From Paraburkholderia sp. HP33-1 (lineage in GTDB: Bacteria > Pseudomonadota > Gammaproteobacteria > Burkholderiales > Burkholderiaceae): DNA of 64,000 nt. The notes under the pieces were generated by a model. The model made no database searches. It was given only the letters and a program-made list of their open reading frames with translations, and was not told the DNA's origin. The position numbers and the translations under genes are program-made. The DNA lies in NCBI RefSeq assembly GCF_021390595.1, contig NZ_JAJEJR010000002.1:744001-808000 (forward strand). The letters run 5' to 3'. Every line of letters begins with the position of its first letter. Within the stretch, counting starts at the first letter, position 1. Of this stretch, positions 18,067 to 27,567 are shown in pieces.

Positions 18067-19086
18067 TCACTCCGCGAGACGCGCGCGCACCGTATATTCA
18101 CCTTCGTCGCCCTTGTCTTCAAGCATGTGCGCCATCGCCGCATTGAACTCGGGTGGCAATGGCTCGACGGGATAGCCGCGTTTTTCCCACGCATCGAGGC
18201 CGCCCTTCAGCGCGCGTACATGATGAATGTTCTTGCGATGCAATTGCCTGACGATGCGCTTCGCGGTCGCTTCGTTAGGACACACGCAATAGACGACGAT
18301 CGGCCGTTTCAGATACTCGGGATGAATCGGATCAGGCGATTCGAGATCGAGCGGCCGCGCGCCGGCAATGCGGTGCGATTCCTTTTCGCGGACGGTGCTC
18401 GGGCGCGCGTCGAGAATCAGCGGAGGTTCGCTCGACTTCATCATCGCGTCGAGTTGATCCGGCGAAATGCGCGTATGCGCGAGCCAGCGGCGAAACTGCA
18501 AACGGCGTAGCCAGCGATACAGCAGTACCGCTGCGAAGATTGCCGCGAACGTATCGACGATCGTGCCGCCGTTGTGCCGCACGAGCAGCATCAGTTGCAC
18601 GATCTGATCGTGCAAGGCGCCGCCGCCAATCACCCAGACGCTCGCCCACAGCGTGGCACCGACCATGTCCCACCACAGAAACACGCCGACGCCAATCGCG
18701 GTTGTGCCAAGCAGCGGCGCGGAAATCAGGCCGAGACCGGGCAGGAACTTCGCGACCGTCAAAATTGGTGCGCCATAGCGTTCAAACGTATTGCGCGCGA
18801 CGCGCACCGTGTTGTCCAGCGAAAGAGAGAAGCGCACGAGGTAATTCAGCAACCGGCGGCCGTACGCGCGTCCGGTGAAAAACCATAGCGAGTCGGCGAG
18901 CAGCGTCGCACCGACCGCCGCGCAGATTACGTTGACGTACGAGGTTTCTCCCACCGCAGCCATTGTTCCAGCGAGAACCAGCATCGGCGCGGCGGGAACC
19001 GGCATGCCGAGTTGCGTGACGAGCACGCTCATGAATACGGCCCACACGCCGAGAGAGGGTGCAATAGCAACCGGGAAATGCCACAC
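18067..19086 (-). CDS. DedA-family membrane protein fused to a rhodanese domain
   Basis: A 339-residue two-domain protein. Residues about 1-200 are a DedA (VTT/SNARE-associated) membrane domain with KFLPGLGLISAPLLGTTA carrying the F/LPG signature and about five hydrophobic helices. Residues about 205-315 are a cytoplasmic rhodanese domain with PPLILDARPSTVREKE and the active-site region VVYCVCPNEATAKR (C267, with C269 two residues on). The start is GTG 19084-19086, preceded by AGGAG. DedA proteins affect membrane lipid handling and pH homeostasis, and rhodaneses transfer sulfane sulfur. How the two cooperate is not known. It is a single gene, with a hairpin just after its stop. Confidence 0.9.
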   Translation of the reverse strand: MWHFPVAIAPSLGVWAVFMSVLVTQLGMPVPAAPMLVLAGTMAAVGETSYVNVICAAVGATLLADSLWFFTGRAYGRRLLNYLVRFSLSLDNTVRVARNTFERYGAPILTVAKFLPGLGLISAPLLGTTAIGVGVFLWWDMVGATLWASVWVIGGGALHDQIVQLMLLVRHNGGTIVDTFAAIFAAVLLYRWLRRLQFRRWLAHTRISPDQLDAMMKSSEPPLILDARPSTVREKESHRIAGARPLDLESPDPIHPEYLKRPIVVYCVCPNEATAKRIVRQLHRKNIHHVRALKGGLDAWEKRGYPVEPLPPEFNAAMAHMLEDKGDEGEYTVRARLAE

Positions 19087-19329
19087 AACCGCGCTCCTGA
19101 GAAGGCAATGAAAGAAAAGGGAATCGTCCGCGCAGAAACCGACGCGTTGCTGGAGCGCGCGTCGGCGCGAAGGACGGATTTAAGCACAGGTAGCGAGTCG
19201 GCGTTGTGATAGAACGCAGACAATGTCGCGCGCGGTCTGCATGCACCGCGCGGCAAGTGGATCAAACTGGGCTGGGTGGGGTGTCTTGCGTCGCTTCAGG
19301 CGGGGCAATCCGGGAAAAGGCGGGGCGAC

Positions 19330-19746
19330 TCACGCAGCCTCGGACGGATCATAAGGCACCACCCGCTCATGCTCGTCCGCGTGATTGCGCGCGACAATCG
19401 CGCGGGCCGCGACGTTCGCGTCGAGATTGAACGGCTGATGCGGCACGCCCGGCGGAATGAACAGGAAATCGCCCGGCTCGGTAATGACCGATTCGCGCAA
19501 GCCCGGACCATAGCGCGTCTCGATCCTGCCTTCGAGCATATAGATCGCGGTCTCGTAGTCGGCGTGATAGTGCGGCTCCGCATGGCCGCCCGGCGGCACC
19601 ACGACCATATACATCGATAGGCCGGTCGTGCCCGCGGTGCCGGCCGAAATACCGACGAAATAGGGCAGCCGTTGGGCCGTCGCCATTGCCTGCTCCGGGC
19701 GCACCTTGATGACAGGGGCTCGCGCGTCGTGCGTTGCGTTTGACAT
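19330..19746 (-). CDS. Cupin-domain protein
   Basis: A 138-residue single-domain cupin with an AAAGGAG ribosome-binding site before the ATG at 19744-19746. Cupin motif 1 is PHYHADYETAIYMLEGRIET (metal ligands His, His, Glu and a later His); motif 2 is PGDFLFIPPGVPHQPFN. It ends in an acidic tail. Small cupins of this type are metal-dependent oxygenases, isomerases or sensors, and the reaction cannot be told from sequence. The upstream MFS gene lies on the same strand 126 bases away and may be co-transcribed. Confidence 0.88.
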   Translation of the reverse strand: MSNATHDARAPVIKVRPEQAMATAQRLPYFVGISAGTAGTTGLSMYMVVVPPGGHAEPHYHADYETAIYMLEGRIETRYGPGLRESVITEPGDFLFIPPGVPHQPFNLDANVAARAIVARNHADEHERVVPYDPSEAA

Positions 19747-19872
19747 GGTCGCTCCTTTCGTCGCCGCCGTGCAGGGCGGTTTCACGCATGCCGAACTGCA
19801 AGTCTAGACGATCCGGGCGGCAATATCGGACGTGATCGAGCGGACGTGATCGGGCGCGGGGGGCCGCTTGCG

Positions 19873-21150
19873 TCACGCCTGCGCGGGGCGGGATGAATGC
19901 AGCGCGGGCGTCGACACCGATGTGTCGTCGATCGGGAAATGCAGCAGCGCCGCGATCACTCCCGCCGCGACCGTCGCTTCCCATAGCAGCGAATACGAGC
20001 CGGTCAGATCGAACACGAGGCCACCGAGCCACGCGCCGAGAAACGAGCCGATCTGATGGCTCAGAAAGCACACGCCGAACAGGCTGCCGAGGTGACGCGT
20101 GCCGAACACCTTGGCGACGAGCCCGCTCGTCAGCGGTACGGTGCCGAGCCACGTGAGGCCCATCACGGCCGCGAAAATCACCACTGACACGGCACTTTTC
20201 GGCAGCACGAAGAACGCGCCGATCGTCGCGCTGCGAATCAGATAGAGCCAACCGAGCACATGATGCTGGCGGAACCGGCCGCCGAGCCAACCGCATGCCC
20301 AACTACCCGCCATATTGAACAGGCCGATCAGCGCAAGCGCGGTGGCGCCCAGCCCGATCGGCATATGACACAGCGTCAGGTATTCGGGCAGATGCGTCGC
20401 GATGAACGCGAGCTGGAAACCACAGGTGAAGAAGCCGAGCGTCAGCAGGCCATAGCCGCGATGGCGCGTCGCCTTCGCCAGCACCTCGCGCAGCGGTTCG
20501 TGCGCCCTCCCATCCTGAGCCTGAGCCGCCCCATGGATCTGCGCGCGCCGGTCTAGCACGATGCCGAGCGGCGCAATCAGCAGCATCACGAAAGCCAGCA
20601 CGAATAGCGATGTCGCGATGCCGGCATGCAGCCGGATGCCTTGCACGAGCGGCACCATCAGCACCTGTCCAGCGGAGCCGCCGGCGCTCACGAGCCCCAT
20701 CGCGACGCTGCGCTTCTCCGGCGACGCGATGCGGCCGACCGCTGGCAGCACCACGCCGAACGTCGTGCAACTCACGCCGATGCCGACCAGCAGCCCCATC
20801 CCGATCACGAGTGCCGCGCCGCTCGGCGCGACCGCCGACAGTGCGAGGCCGGCGGCGAACGTCGATGCGCCGAACGCGACGACCGGCGCCGAGCCGTAGC
20901 GATCGGCGGCCGCGCCTGCGAACGGCTGCGCGAAGCCCCAGACGAGGTTATGCAGCGCGATCGCGAATGCGATCAGCGTGACCGGCAGACCTCGGTCGAA
21001 CGAGAACGGGCCGATGAAAAGACCGAAAGTCTGGCGGATGCCCATCGCGGCGCTGAGTATCAGCGCACCGGCGACGATCACGAGCGTCGTGGTGACGGTC
21101 GTCGCCGGATCGAGGGCGGCGGCGGGCGGCTTGCTGTGGATGGACGACAT
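19873..21150 (-). CDS. MFS transporter (monocarboxylate/oxalate-formate antiporter-like)
   Basis: A 425-residue 12-helix MFS carrier with AAGGAGA before its ATG. The first helix ends in GIRQTFGLFIGPFSFDRGLP, a start seen in many bacterial carriers of the OFA/monocarboxylate group, followed by the loop FAGAAADRYGSAPVVAFG. In the second half are WLGTVPLTSGLVAKVFG and LGSLFGVCFLSHQIGSFLGA, also typical of that group. The substrate is unknown; an organic acid is likely. It ends 126 bases before the cupin gene and lies 81 bases downstream of a LysR gene on the same strand. Confidence 0.85.
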   Translation of the reverse strand: MSSIHSKPPAAALDPATTVTTTLVIVAGALILSAAMGIRQTFGLFIGPFSFDRGLPVTLIAFAIALHNLVWGFAQPFAGAAADRYGSAPVVAFGASTFAAGLALSAVAPSGAALVIGMGLLVGIGVSCTTFGVVLPAVGRIASPEKRSVAMGLVSAGGSAGQVLMVPLVQGIRLHAGIATSLFVLAFVMLLIAPLGIVLDRRAQIHGAAQAQDGRAHEPLREVLAKATRHRGYGLLTLGFFTCGFQLAFIATHLPEYLTLCHMPIGLGATALALIGLFNMAGSWACGWLGGRFRQHHVLGWLYLIRSATIGAFFVLPKSAVSVVIFAAVMGLTWLGTVPLTSGLVAKVFGTRHLGSLFGVCFLSHQIGSFLGAWLGGLVFDLTGSYSLLWEATVAAGVIAALLHFPIDDTSVSTPALHSSRPAQA

Positions 21151-21231
21151 GGCGGTTCTCCTTGGCCACCATCGTCCCAGCCCGCCGCGCAGCCGGCAAA
21201 GGAAAAGATTTCGACGACAGGTGAGCGCGGC

Positions 21232-22179
21232 TCACCTGTTCGCTTCGACGTCGGCATTTGCGGCCGGGTCAGTGTGCGCGTCGAACCGCTGCGCCTCGTC
21301 GACGAGCCAGCGTTTGAAACCGGCGAGCTCCGGCCGCCGGATTGCGCTGTCCGCATTCTCCGCGCTGACCAGCCAGTAGGCGGTGCCCGATGCAACGGTC
21401 CGCGCGCAAGCCTCGACAAGCGTGCCGCTCGCCAGATCGCTATCGACCAGCGGCTTGCGACCGAGCGCGACCCCGAGGCCCATGCTGGCCGCCTCGAACG
21501 CGAGCTGGATCGTGTCGACGCGTAAGCCGCCGGTCGTATCGATATCGTCGGTGCTGGTGGCATCGAGCCACGCCTGCCAGTCTTCGCTCGCGGCGTTCAC
21601 GTGAATCAGCGTCGCGCGCCGCAGGCTCAGATCGCCACGGTCGTCGCGCAGCGTTGCGAGATAGGCGGGGCTGCACACCGGCACGAAGCGCTCGCCGAAC
21701 AGACGTGTCCATGCGGTGCCGGCGACCGGCGCGCGGCTCATGCGAATCGCGAAATCGAAGCCGTCGACCGGAAAGCCCACCTGGCGATGCGACGTATCCA
21801 CGCTCACGTTGACGTTCGGCCAGCGCGCGCGAAAGCCGGCGAGGCGCGGCAGCAGCCAGCGCGACGCGAAGGTCGGCGCGCAGCTGAGCGCAATCGGCCG
21901 ATCCGCGCGATGATTGGGTAGACGCTGCGTGCCGATCGCGATCAGCGAAAACGCCTCGGAGACGTACGATAGATAATCCGCGCCGATCGCCGTCAGCGAG
22001 ATGCCGCGCGGCTCGCGCACGAACAGTTCGACGCCGAGCGCCTCCTCGAGTCCGACGATGCCGTGACTGATCGCGCTCGGCGTGACGTTCAGTTCGGTGG
22101 CGGCGAGCTTGAAACTTTGATGCCTGCCGGCCGCTTCGAAAAAGCGAAGCGCGGGCAGGGGCGGCAGACGAAGCGGCAT
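21232..22179 (-). CDS. LysR-type regulator, GcvA-like
   Basis: A 315-residue LysR protein of the GcvA/AmpR branch, starting MPLRLPPLPALRFFEAAGRH. The helix-turn-helix reads FKLAATELNVTPSAISHGIV with GLEEALGVELFVREPRGISL after it, and the effector domain has the branch-typical GFPVDGFDFAIRMSR and GLGVALGRKPLVDSDLASG. It is divergent from the DUF899 gene (starts 254 bases apart) and upstream of the MFS and cupin genes on its own strand. It may regulate either neighbour; the divergent DUF899 gene is the usual target in such layouts. Confidence 0.9.
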   Translation of the reverse strand: MPLRLPPLPALRFFEAAGRHQSFKLAATELNVTPSAISHGIVGLEEALGVELFVREPRGISLTAIGADYLSYVSEAFSLIAIGTQRLPNHRADRPIALSCAPTFASRWLLPRLAGFRARWPNVNVSVDTSHRQVGFPVDGFDFAIRMSRAPVAGTAWTRLFGERFVPVCSPAYLATLRDDRGDLSLRRATLIHVNAASEDWQAWLDATSTDDIDTTGGLRVDTIQLAFEAASMGLGVALGRKPLVDSDLASGTLVEACARTVASGTAYWLVSAENADSAIRRPELAGFKRWLVDEAQRFDAHTDPAANADVEANR

Positions 22180-22433
22180 GTGCGTTCCCCAAGGCGGCCA
22201 CGTCGCGCGTGGCGCGCGTGTCATGTGGCGCAAGCATACCGCGAGGCGACGCGTGACGAGGGCGTCGCCAAACCGCCGGCGCAACCGCCGCGAACAATCA
22301 CTGCAGAAAATACCTCGCCGGGCCCGTCGATTTTCCGCAGCCTCATGCGTCGTCGCTACAGGAGGGGGCGGCAAGCGCAGGCTCGCTCGCCTTCCGTCCG
22401 TTTTTCTCACGATTTCTCACAAGGAGATGACTG

Positions 22434-23147
22434 ATGAACAACGCAAGCACCCCAATGCACACGCTGAAACCAGCCCGCGAGCTGGCTGACCTACCCCCGC
22501 GCTTTCCCGGCGAGAGCGCCGAATATCGACGCGCGCGCAATGCGTTGCTGGTCGAGGAGATCGAACTGCGCCGCCAGATCGAGCGCGTCGCCGCGCAACG
22601 CCGCGCCCTGCCGCCGGGCGGTATCGTGCCCGAGGATTACCGCTTCGACGGCGAAGCTGGGCCGGTGACGCTGTCGCAGATGTTCGGCGCGCACGACACT
22701 CTCGTCATCTACAACTGGATGTTCGGGCCGCAGCGCGAGCGCCCCTGCCCGATGTGCACGTCGTTGCTGAGCGCATGGGACGGCGAAATGCCCGATATCC
22801 TGCAGCGCGTCGCGTTCGCGATAGTCGCCCGCTCGCCGATCGAGCGGCTCGTCGCGTTCAAACAGGAGCGCGGCTGGCGGCATCTGCGGCTTTATTCGTC
22901 GGGCGGCAATACGTTCAATCGTGTCTACGGCTGCGAAGATCCTGCCGGTGATGATCTTCCCGCGCTCAATGTGTTCACGAACACGGGCGGCGTCGTGCGG
23001 CACTTCTGGGCCGGGGAGATGGGGCCGGAGACTGCGGACCCCGGCCAGGATGCGCGCGGCGCGCCCGATCTGATGCCGCTTTGGACGATCCTCGACACGA
23101 CGCCGGGCGGCCGCGGCACCAACTGGTATCCGAAGCTGGCGTATTGA
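22434..23147 (+). CDS. DUF899 family thioredoxin-like protein
   Basis: A 237-residue cytoplasmic protein of the DUF899 (AhpC/TSA-fold-like) family, with AAGGAGATGA just before the ATG. Typical stretches are IELRRQIERVAAQRRALPPG, the DTLVIYNWMFGPQRERPCPM block with a CPMCTSLLSAWDG cysteine pair, and YSSGGNTFNRVYGC. A second motif is LNVFTNTGGVVRHFWAGEM, and the end GRGTNWYPKLAY is conserved. The CxxC suggests redox chemistry, but no enzyme activity is established for the family. It stands alone, controlled probably by the divergent LysR protein. Confidence 0.88.
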   Translation: MNNASTPMHTLKPARELADLPPRFPGESAEYRRARNALLVEEIELRRQIERVAAQRRALPPGGIVPEDYRFDGEAGPVTLSQMFGAHDTLVIYNWMFGPQRERPCPMCTSLLSAWDGEMPDILQRVAFAIVARSPIERLVAFKQERGWRHLRLYSSGGNTFNRVYGCEDPAGDDLPALNVFTNTGGVVRHFWAGEMGPETADPGQDARGAPDLMPLWTILDTTPGGRGTNWYPKLAY

Positions 23148-23174
23148 ACGGCGCCGCCGTAGAGCGCTTGAAAG

Positions 23175-25154
23175 CTACGTCTGCGTCTCCGCTGCGCGGC
23201 TCTGCGCGAGCGTGGTCAACAAAAACGTGCCGACCGCGCTCGCCCGCATCGGCAGGCTGAAGAGATAGCCTTGCACCGCGCGCGCGCCGAGCGCCTTCAC
23301 GACCTCGGCCTGCAACGACGTTTCGAGTCCTTCCACCACGCATTCGAGTCCGAGGTTGCGGCACAGGTCGATCACGGATTTGACGATCTTCTTCGACGCG
23401 CTGTTGGTATCGACGTCGGTCACGAAGCTGCGGTCGATCTTGATGGTGTCGAACGGCAGCCGATGCACGTAGCTGAGGCTCGAATAGCCGGTGCCGAAAT
23501 CGTCGAGCGACATCCGGCAGCCGGCCTGCTTGAGCATCGTCATCGCGCTATGTGCCTGCTCGAAATCGCGCGTCAACGCGGTTTCGGTGATTTCGAACGT
23601 CACGCGATGCGGCGACACGCCGCTCGCCGCGACGATGTCGATCAGGCGACGCGCGCGCGCCGACGTCGAGATATCGATCGCGGACAGGTTGAACGACAGA
23701 TACAGATCGGCCGGCCATTGCGCGACTTCGGCGAGCGCCCGGCGCAGCAGCACGTCGGTGATGCCGAGAATCAGCTCGGTACGTTCCGCGATCCGAATGA
23801 ATTCCTCCGGCCTGACCATGCCGAGCCGGGCGTTGTGCCAGCGGCCGAGCGCTTCGAGTCCGATCGGCTGGCGCGTGAGCAGATCGTAGATCGGCTGGAA
23901 CTCGAGGAACAGCTCTGCTTCGAGGTCCGCGTGGCGCAGCTCCTGGGTGACGAGGCTCAGGCGCCGCATTCGCGTTTCGTGCTCGGTCGAGAAAATCACC
24001 GGCATGCCGCGGCGGTTTTCCTTGCCGACGTAAAGCGCGGCATCGGCGCGTTCGAATACCTGCGCGACCGTCGAGCCCGCTTCGGGAAACGCGGCCCAGC
24101 CGATGGTGCCCGACAGTTCCGCGACATTGTCGGCGACCTGATACGGCTGACTGAGCGCGTGGCAGATACGCTGCCCCAGCTCGACCAGCGCTTCGTTCGA
24201 CAGCTTGTGACGCACGATCGCCCCGAATTCGTCGCCGCCCAGACGCGCGAACATCAGGCCCGTTTCGGCGATCGACAGGAGTCGCGCGCCGACTTCCTGC
24301 AACACGAGATCGCCGCTCGCGTGACCGTAGATGTCGTTGACCTGCTTGAAGCCGTCCAGATCGATGAGCCCGACGTTGAAGCCGCCGCCGGTTTCGAGAG
24401 CCTGCTCCGCTATCGCGTGCAGCGACGAGAAGAAACTGCGCCGGTTCGGCAGGCCGGTCAGACTGTCGAGGTTCGCGAGCCGGTAGTTGTCGTCGCTGAG
24501 CCGTTGGGTGTTTTGCTGGCTCGCCCGTAGTTCGCGTTGTGCGTTCACCGCATCCGCGAACGTGCGCCAGTAAAGCTGGATGACCACCGCGAGCGCGACG
24601 CCGACCAGCGTCATGTCGATGGCCATCGCGAAGAACACCGACGAGCCGCTGGATACGAGGAACCCGGAGAAACTGAGGATGACGAGGCAAAGCAGCAGAA
24701 GCGCGGGCTTGCGCAGATGGATCAGGCAGAACATGCTGCCGACCAGCGTCGTCGCCATATAGAACGCGACCTGCGCCTGCTGGGACGCAGTGCCGTACGG
24801 GAACAGCAGCAGCGACCAGCTGGTGAACGCCACGCCGAACAGGCCGACCAGCCACGTCACGCCGCGCAATTCGCGGACCGCCTGCGCGTCCGTCATCGTA
24901 CGGTTGCGCCTGCGCCACCAGCGCACGCAGCGAAGCAGGCACAGCACGCCGAGCGCCGCGGGTATGTACAGGGACAGCCAGTCCGGCGCGCTACCCAGAT
25001 GCGTCGCCGCGACCGCCGCCGTGTTGACGAGCAGAATGAAGTAGAGAAGCGGTATCTGGCGGCTGAACGCACGCAACTGCGCATGCATGAGCTCCCGGTC
25101 GCCTTCGACGACCGATAGCATCTTTTTCAATCTCGCAAGCCAAACCATTGCCAT
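23175..25154 (-). CDS. Membrane-anchored GGDEF-EAL cyclic-di-GMP protein
   Basis: A 659-residue protein. Residues about 30-195 form an N-terminal sensory region of about six transmembrane helices resembling MASE-type domains. A short coiled linker leads to a GGDEF domain (RLGGDEFGAIV, with an intact GGDEF and NLDSLTGLPNRRSF before it). A full EAL domain follows, with GLEALGRWHN (the first motif, EALGR), SFNLSAIDIS, and LDDFGTGYSSLSYVHRLPFD followed by IKIDRSFV. Both active sites look complete, so it could make or degrade cyclic di-GMP. Many such tandem proteins act mainly as phosphodiesterases. It is a single gene. Confidence 0.93.
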   Translation of the reverse strand: MAMVWLARLKKMLSVVEGDRELMHAQLRAFSRQIPLLYFILLVNTAAVAATHLGSAPDWLSLYIPAALGVLCLLRCVRWWRRRNRTMTDAQAVRELRGVTWLVGLFGVAFTSWSLLLFPYGTASQQAQVAFYMATTLVGSMFCLIHLRKPALLLLCLVILSFSGFLVSSGSSVFFAMAIDMTLVGVALAVVIQLYWRTFADAVNAQRELRASQQNTQRLSDDNYRLANLDSLTGLPNRRSFFSSLHAIAEQALETGGGFNVGLIDLDGFKQVNDIYGHASGDLVLQEVGARLLSIAETGLMFARLGGDEFGAIVRHKLSNEALVELGQRICHALSQPYQVADNVAELSGTIGWAAFPEAGSTVAQVFERADAALYVGKENRRGMPVIFSTEHETRMRRLSLVTQELRHADLEAELFLEFQPIYDLLTRQPIGLEALGRWHNARLGMVRPEEFIRIAERTELILGITDVLLRRALAEVAQWPADLYLSFNLSAIDISTSARARRLIDIVAASGVSPHRVTFEITETALTRDFEQAHSAMTMLKQAGCRMSLDDFGTGYSSLSYVHRLPFDTIKIDRSFVTDVDTNSASKKIVKSVIDLCRNLGLECVVEGLETSLQAEVVKALGARAVQGYLFSLPMRASAVGTFLLTTLAQSRAAETQT

Positions 25155-25695
25155 CCCTTTAACGTTTGCGCGCTAAACGCAGCTGTGTATATCGGCGTGA
25201 TTGCCGCTTAACTTGAGTGCTCTGATGGGGAGAAGGGCATTAAAACCAAAGGTTTGTGAATCCGACTGTGCGCTTACGAGTCAGGGGCGGTAAGTACTAC
25301 CTGGCGGCACGCGTTCGTAACGCCGGAACCAGACGTTTGTGCCGGATTCTCGTTTCTTGCCGATGGTTAATTTGCAACGTGGACCACAAGCACCGCGCCC
25401 GCGCTTCGCCAGGTGGGCTATCGTGATGGGTAAGCCCGCGCAGGTCCGCAGGCCGCGCGCTAAAGCACTGAAATTGCAACGGATTGTGATGCTCGAGGAT
25501 GGCGCACGAGGCGGTGCGCGCGCATAAGCCCGCGATTCTTATGGCAGTTTGGAGCGGAAAAACGTCAAATCGCCGCCCCGGCGTTGATACAAGCCTTACA
25601 CCAAGGGTTTGCGCGAAAGTGCGCCTATGCGTTAGTGTGTCGGTCCCGGCGCCTCAGAAGGGCGCCGATTCCATGATTACCATACGGGAAGTGCT
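25155..25695. other. Intergenic region between the GGDEF-EAL and HU genes
   Basis: About 540 bases with no convincing gene. The right end should contain the HU promoter, and the left end the promoter of the divergent GGDEF-EAL gene. No riboswitch fold (for example a GEMM-type cyclic-di-GMP element) could be recognised by eye. Confidence 0.5.
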
Positions 25696-25974
25696 ATGAA
25701 CAAACAGGAACTGATTGATGCAGTCGCCGCAACGACGGGCGAAAGCAAAGCGGCAACCGGCCAGACCATCGACGCGATCGTCGAGGCAGTGACCAAGGCC
25801 GTGGTGAGCGGCGATACGGTGCAACTGGTCGGTTTCGGTTCGTTCTCGACCGGCGCGCGCGCAGCACGCGTGGGCCGCAACCCGTCGACGGGCGAAGAGA
25901 TCCAGATCGCCGCGGCCAAGACGGTGAAGTTCACCGCAGGCAAGGCGTTCAAGGAAGCCGTCAACGCGTCGTAA
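25696..25974 (+). CDS. hupB: HU-type nucleoid-associated DNA-binding protein
   Basis: A 92-residue HU protein starting [20 protein letters not shown]. The DNA-binding arm region has the signature [20 protein letters not shown] followed by [20 protein letters not shown], which matches the bacterial HU/IHF signature. It is a true HU rather than an IHF subunit (no IHF-specific N-terminus). HU dimers bend DNA non-specifically. The variant arm residues ([13 protein letters not shown] instead of SVRERAARTGRNP) suggest a paralogue rather than the main HU. It is a single gene with its own upstream region. Confidence 0.93.
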   Translation: MNKQELIDAVAATTGESKAATGQTIDAIVEAVTKAVVSGDTVQLVGFGSFSTGARAARVGRNPSTGEEIQIAAAKTVKFTAGKAFKEAVNAS

Positions 25975-26219
25975 GTTACGCGCTTCACGCTGGAGCATTC
26001 CTGGTGCGCTCCGCAGCCCTGCTGTGAGGCGCGCGCCTGGGTGGTGCGTCGGGCGTGAGGTTCACGCGCTGCCCAACCCGGCCAGGCGGTTCGCCCGGAG
26101 GCTGGCGCGGCGCGTGTGCCTGGCACTTTGGGCCGGGCGTTCCCGGGCTCGATCGGTTTCGATCGGGTCGCGAGCGGACCCGCCGCCGAATCGCGGTCCG
26201 TGGTCCGTGCGTTGCGCTG
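25975..26219. other. Convergent interval between the HU and DAHP synthase genes
   Basis: About 245 GC-rich bases between two convergent genes. No good T-tract hairpin could be identified, and the frames here are short, arginine-rich artefacts. Confidence 0.45.
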
Positions 26220-27338
26220 TCAGCCCGCGCGACGCGTGCGGGTTGCCGCCGCGAGCGTGGCGAGCACCGGTTCGGTTTGTGCCCAGCTTACGCAGGCATC
26301 CGTGATCGATACGCCGTAACGTAACGGCACACCGGCCTTCAGATCCTGACGGCCCTCTTCCAGATGACTTTCGAGCATCACGCCGATGATGCGGTGCTCA
26401 CGCGCCGACAGTTGCCGCGCGATATCGTCCGCGACCTCGATTTGCCTAAGGTGCGACTTGTTCGAGTTCGCATGCGAGCAGTCGATCATCACCTGCTCGC
26501 GCAGACCTGCTGAACGCAGTGCTTCGCACGTCGCCTGCACTGACGCGCTGTCGTAGTTCGGCCCTTTCTTGCCGCCGCGCAGAATTACGTGCGCGTCATC
26601 GTTGCCGCGCGTTTCGAAGATCGCGGCCATGCCCATTTTCGTCATGCCCATGAACGCGTGGCTAGCGCGCGCCGCGACGATCGCGTCGGCGGCGATCTGC
26701 ACGCCGCCGTCGGTGCCGTTCTTGAAGCCGATCGGGCAGCTCAACCCCGATGCGAGCTGCCGATGACTCTGGCTCTCGGTCGTGCGCGCGCCGATCGCAC
26801 CCCACGCGATCAGATCGGCGATGTATTGCGGACTCAGCAGGTCGAGGAATTCGGTCGCGGTCGGCAAGCCCAGACCGTTGATGTCGAGCAGCAACTGCCG
26901 CGCGAGACGCAAGCCTTCGTTGATACGGAAGCTGCCATCCAGCCGCGGGTCGTTGATATAGCCTTTCCAGCCCACCGTCGTGCGTGGCTTCTCGAAGTAC
27001 ACGCGCATCACGATCAGCAGGTCGTCCTTGTAGTGATCGGCGGCGGTCTTCAGCTTGCGCGCGTATTCGATCGCCTGATCGTGATCGTGGATCGAGCAGG
27101 GGCCGGTGATCAGCACGAGCCGATCGTCGCGGCCGTGGAGAATGTCGGCGATTTCGACGCGGGTCTTCTCGACCAGCGTCTGCACCGTGGGCGGCACCGG
27201 CAGTTCGTCCTGTAGCAGTGCCGGGGAAATCAGCGGACGAACCGCGCCGATGCGCACGTCGTCGATGCGCGTGGTGTCCTGGGTGGCGTCGGCCGAGCCG
27301 ACTTCCTGATCGTGCAGGGGGTTGTCGAGGGCGCTCAA
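26220..27338 (-). CDS. aroG: 3-deoxy-7-phosphoheptulonate (DAHP) synthase, class I
   Basis: A 372-residue class I DAHP synthase that joins phosphoenolpyruvate and erythrose-4-phosphate in the first step of the shikimate pathway. The conserved elements are LITGPCSIHDHDQAIEYARK, MRVYFEKPRTTVGWKGYIND, GARTTESQSHRQLASGLSCP, GFKNGTDG and the C-terminal MIDCSHANSNK, with SHLEEGRQDL (metal and feedback regions). The N-terminal extension of about 20 residues (MSALDNPLHDQEVGSADAT) is longer than in E. coli AroG (350 residues). Which aromatic amino acid inhibits it cannot be decided here. It is a single gene, 229 bases downstream of the DUF72 gene on the same strand. Confidence 0.95.
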   Translation of the reverse strand: MSALDNPLHDQEVGSADATQDTTRIDDVRIGAVRPLISPALLQDELPVPPTVQTLVEKTRVEIADILHGRDDRLVLITGPCSIHDHDQAIEYARKLKTAADHYKDDLLIVMRVYFEKPRTTVGWKGYINDPRLDGSFRINEGLRLARQLLLDINGLGLPTATEFLDLLSPQYIADLIAWGAIGARTTESQSHRQLASGLSCPIGFKNGTDGGVQIAADAIVAARASHAFMGMTKMGMAAIFETRGNDDAHVILRGGKKGPNYDSASVQATCEALRSAGLREQVMIDCSHANSNKSHLRQIEVADDIARQLSAREHRIIGVMLESHLEEGRQDLKAGVPLRYGVSITDACVSWAQTEPVLATLAAATRTRRAG

Positions 27339-27567
27339 GATGTTCTCCGCAATCGGTTGGTGAGGCGGCCTCGCCGCCTGATTATGCTAGCGTCGCCGCG
27401 ACGAGGGCGCGGGCGCTGCGTGGGTTTGACGTGGACCGTGCGGGGTGGGGCGCTTGAGGCCTCGGGCGAGGCTTGAAGCAAAGCCTACGCGACCGCGCAC
27501 GGATGCGCTGGCGCGATTATGACACCCGCGCCGGCCTGCCGGCATGCGGTTAGGCGGCTCGGCGGAT

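Noticed and set aside
26024..26324. Small open frames between HU and aroG
   Set aside because: Arginine-rich frames in convergent GC-rich DNA, partly antisense to aroG.
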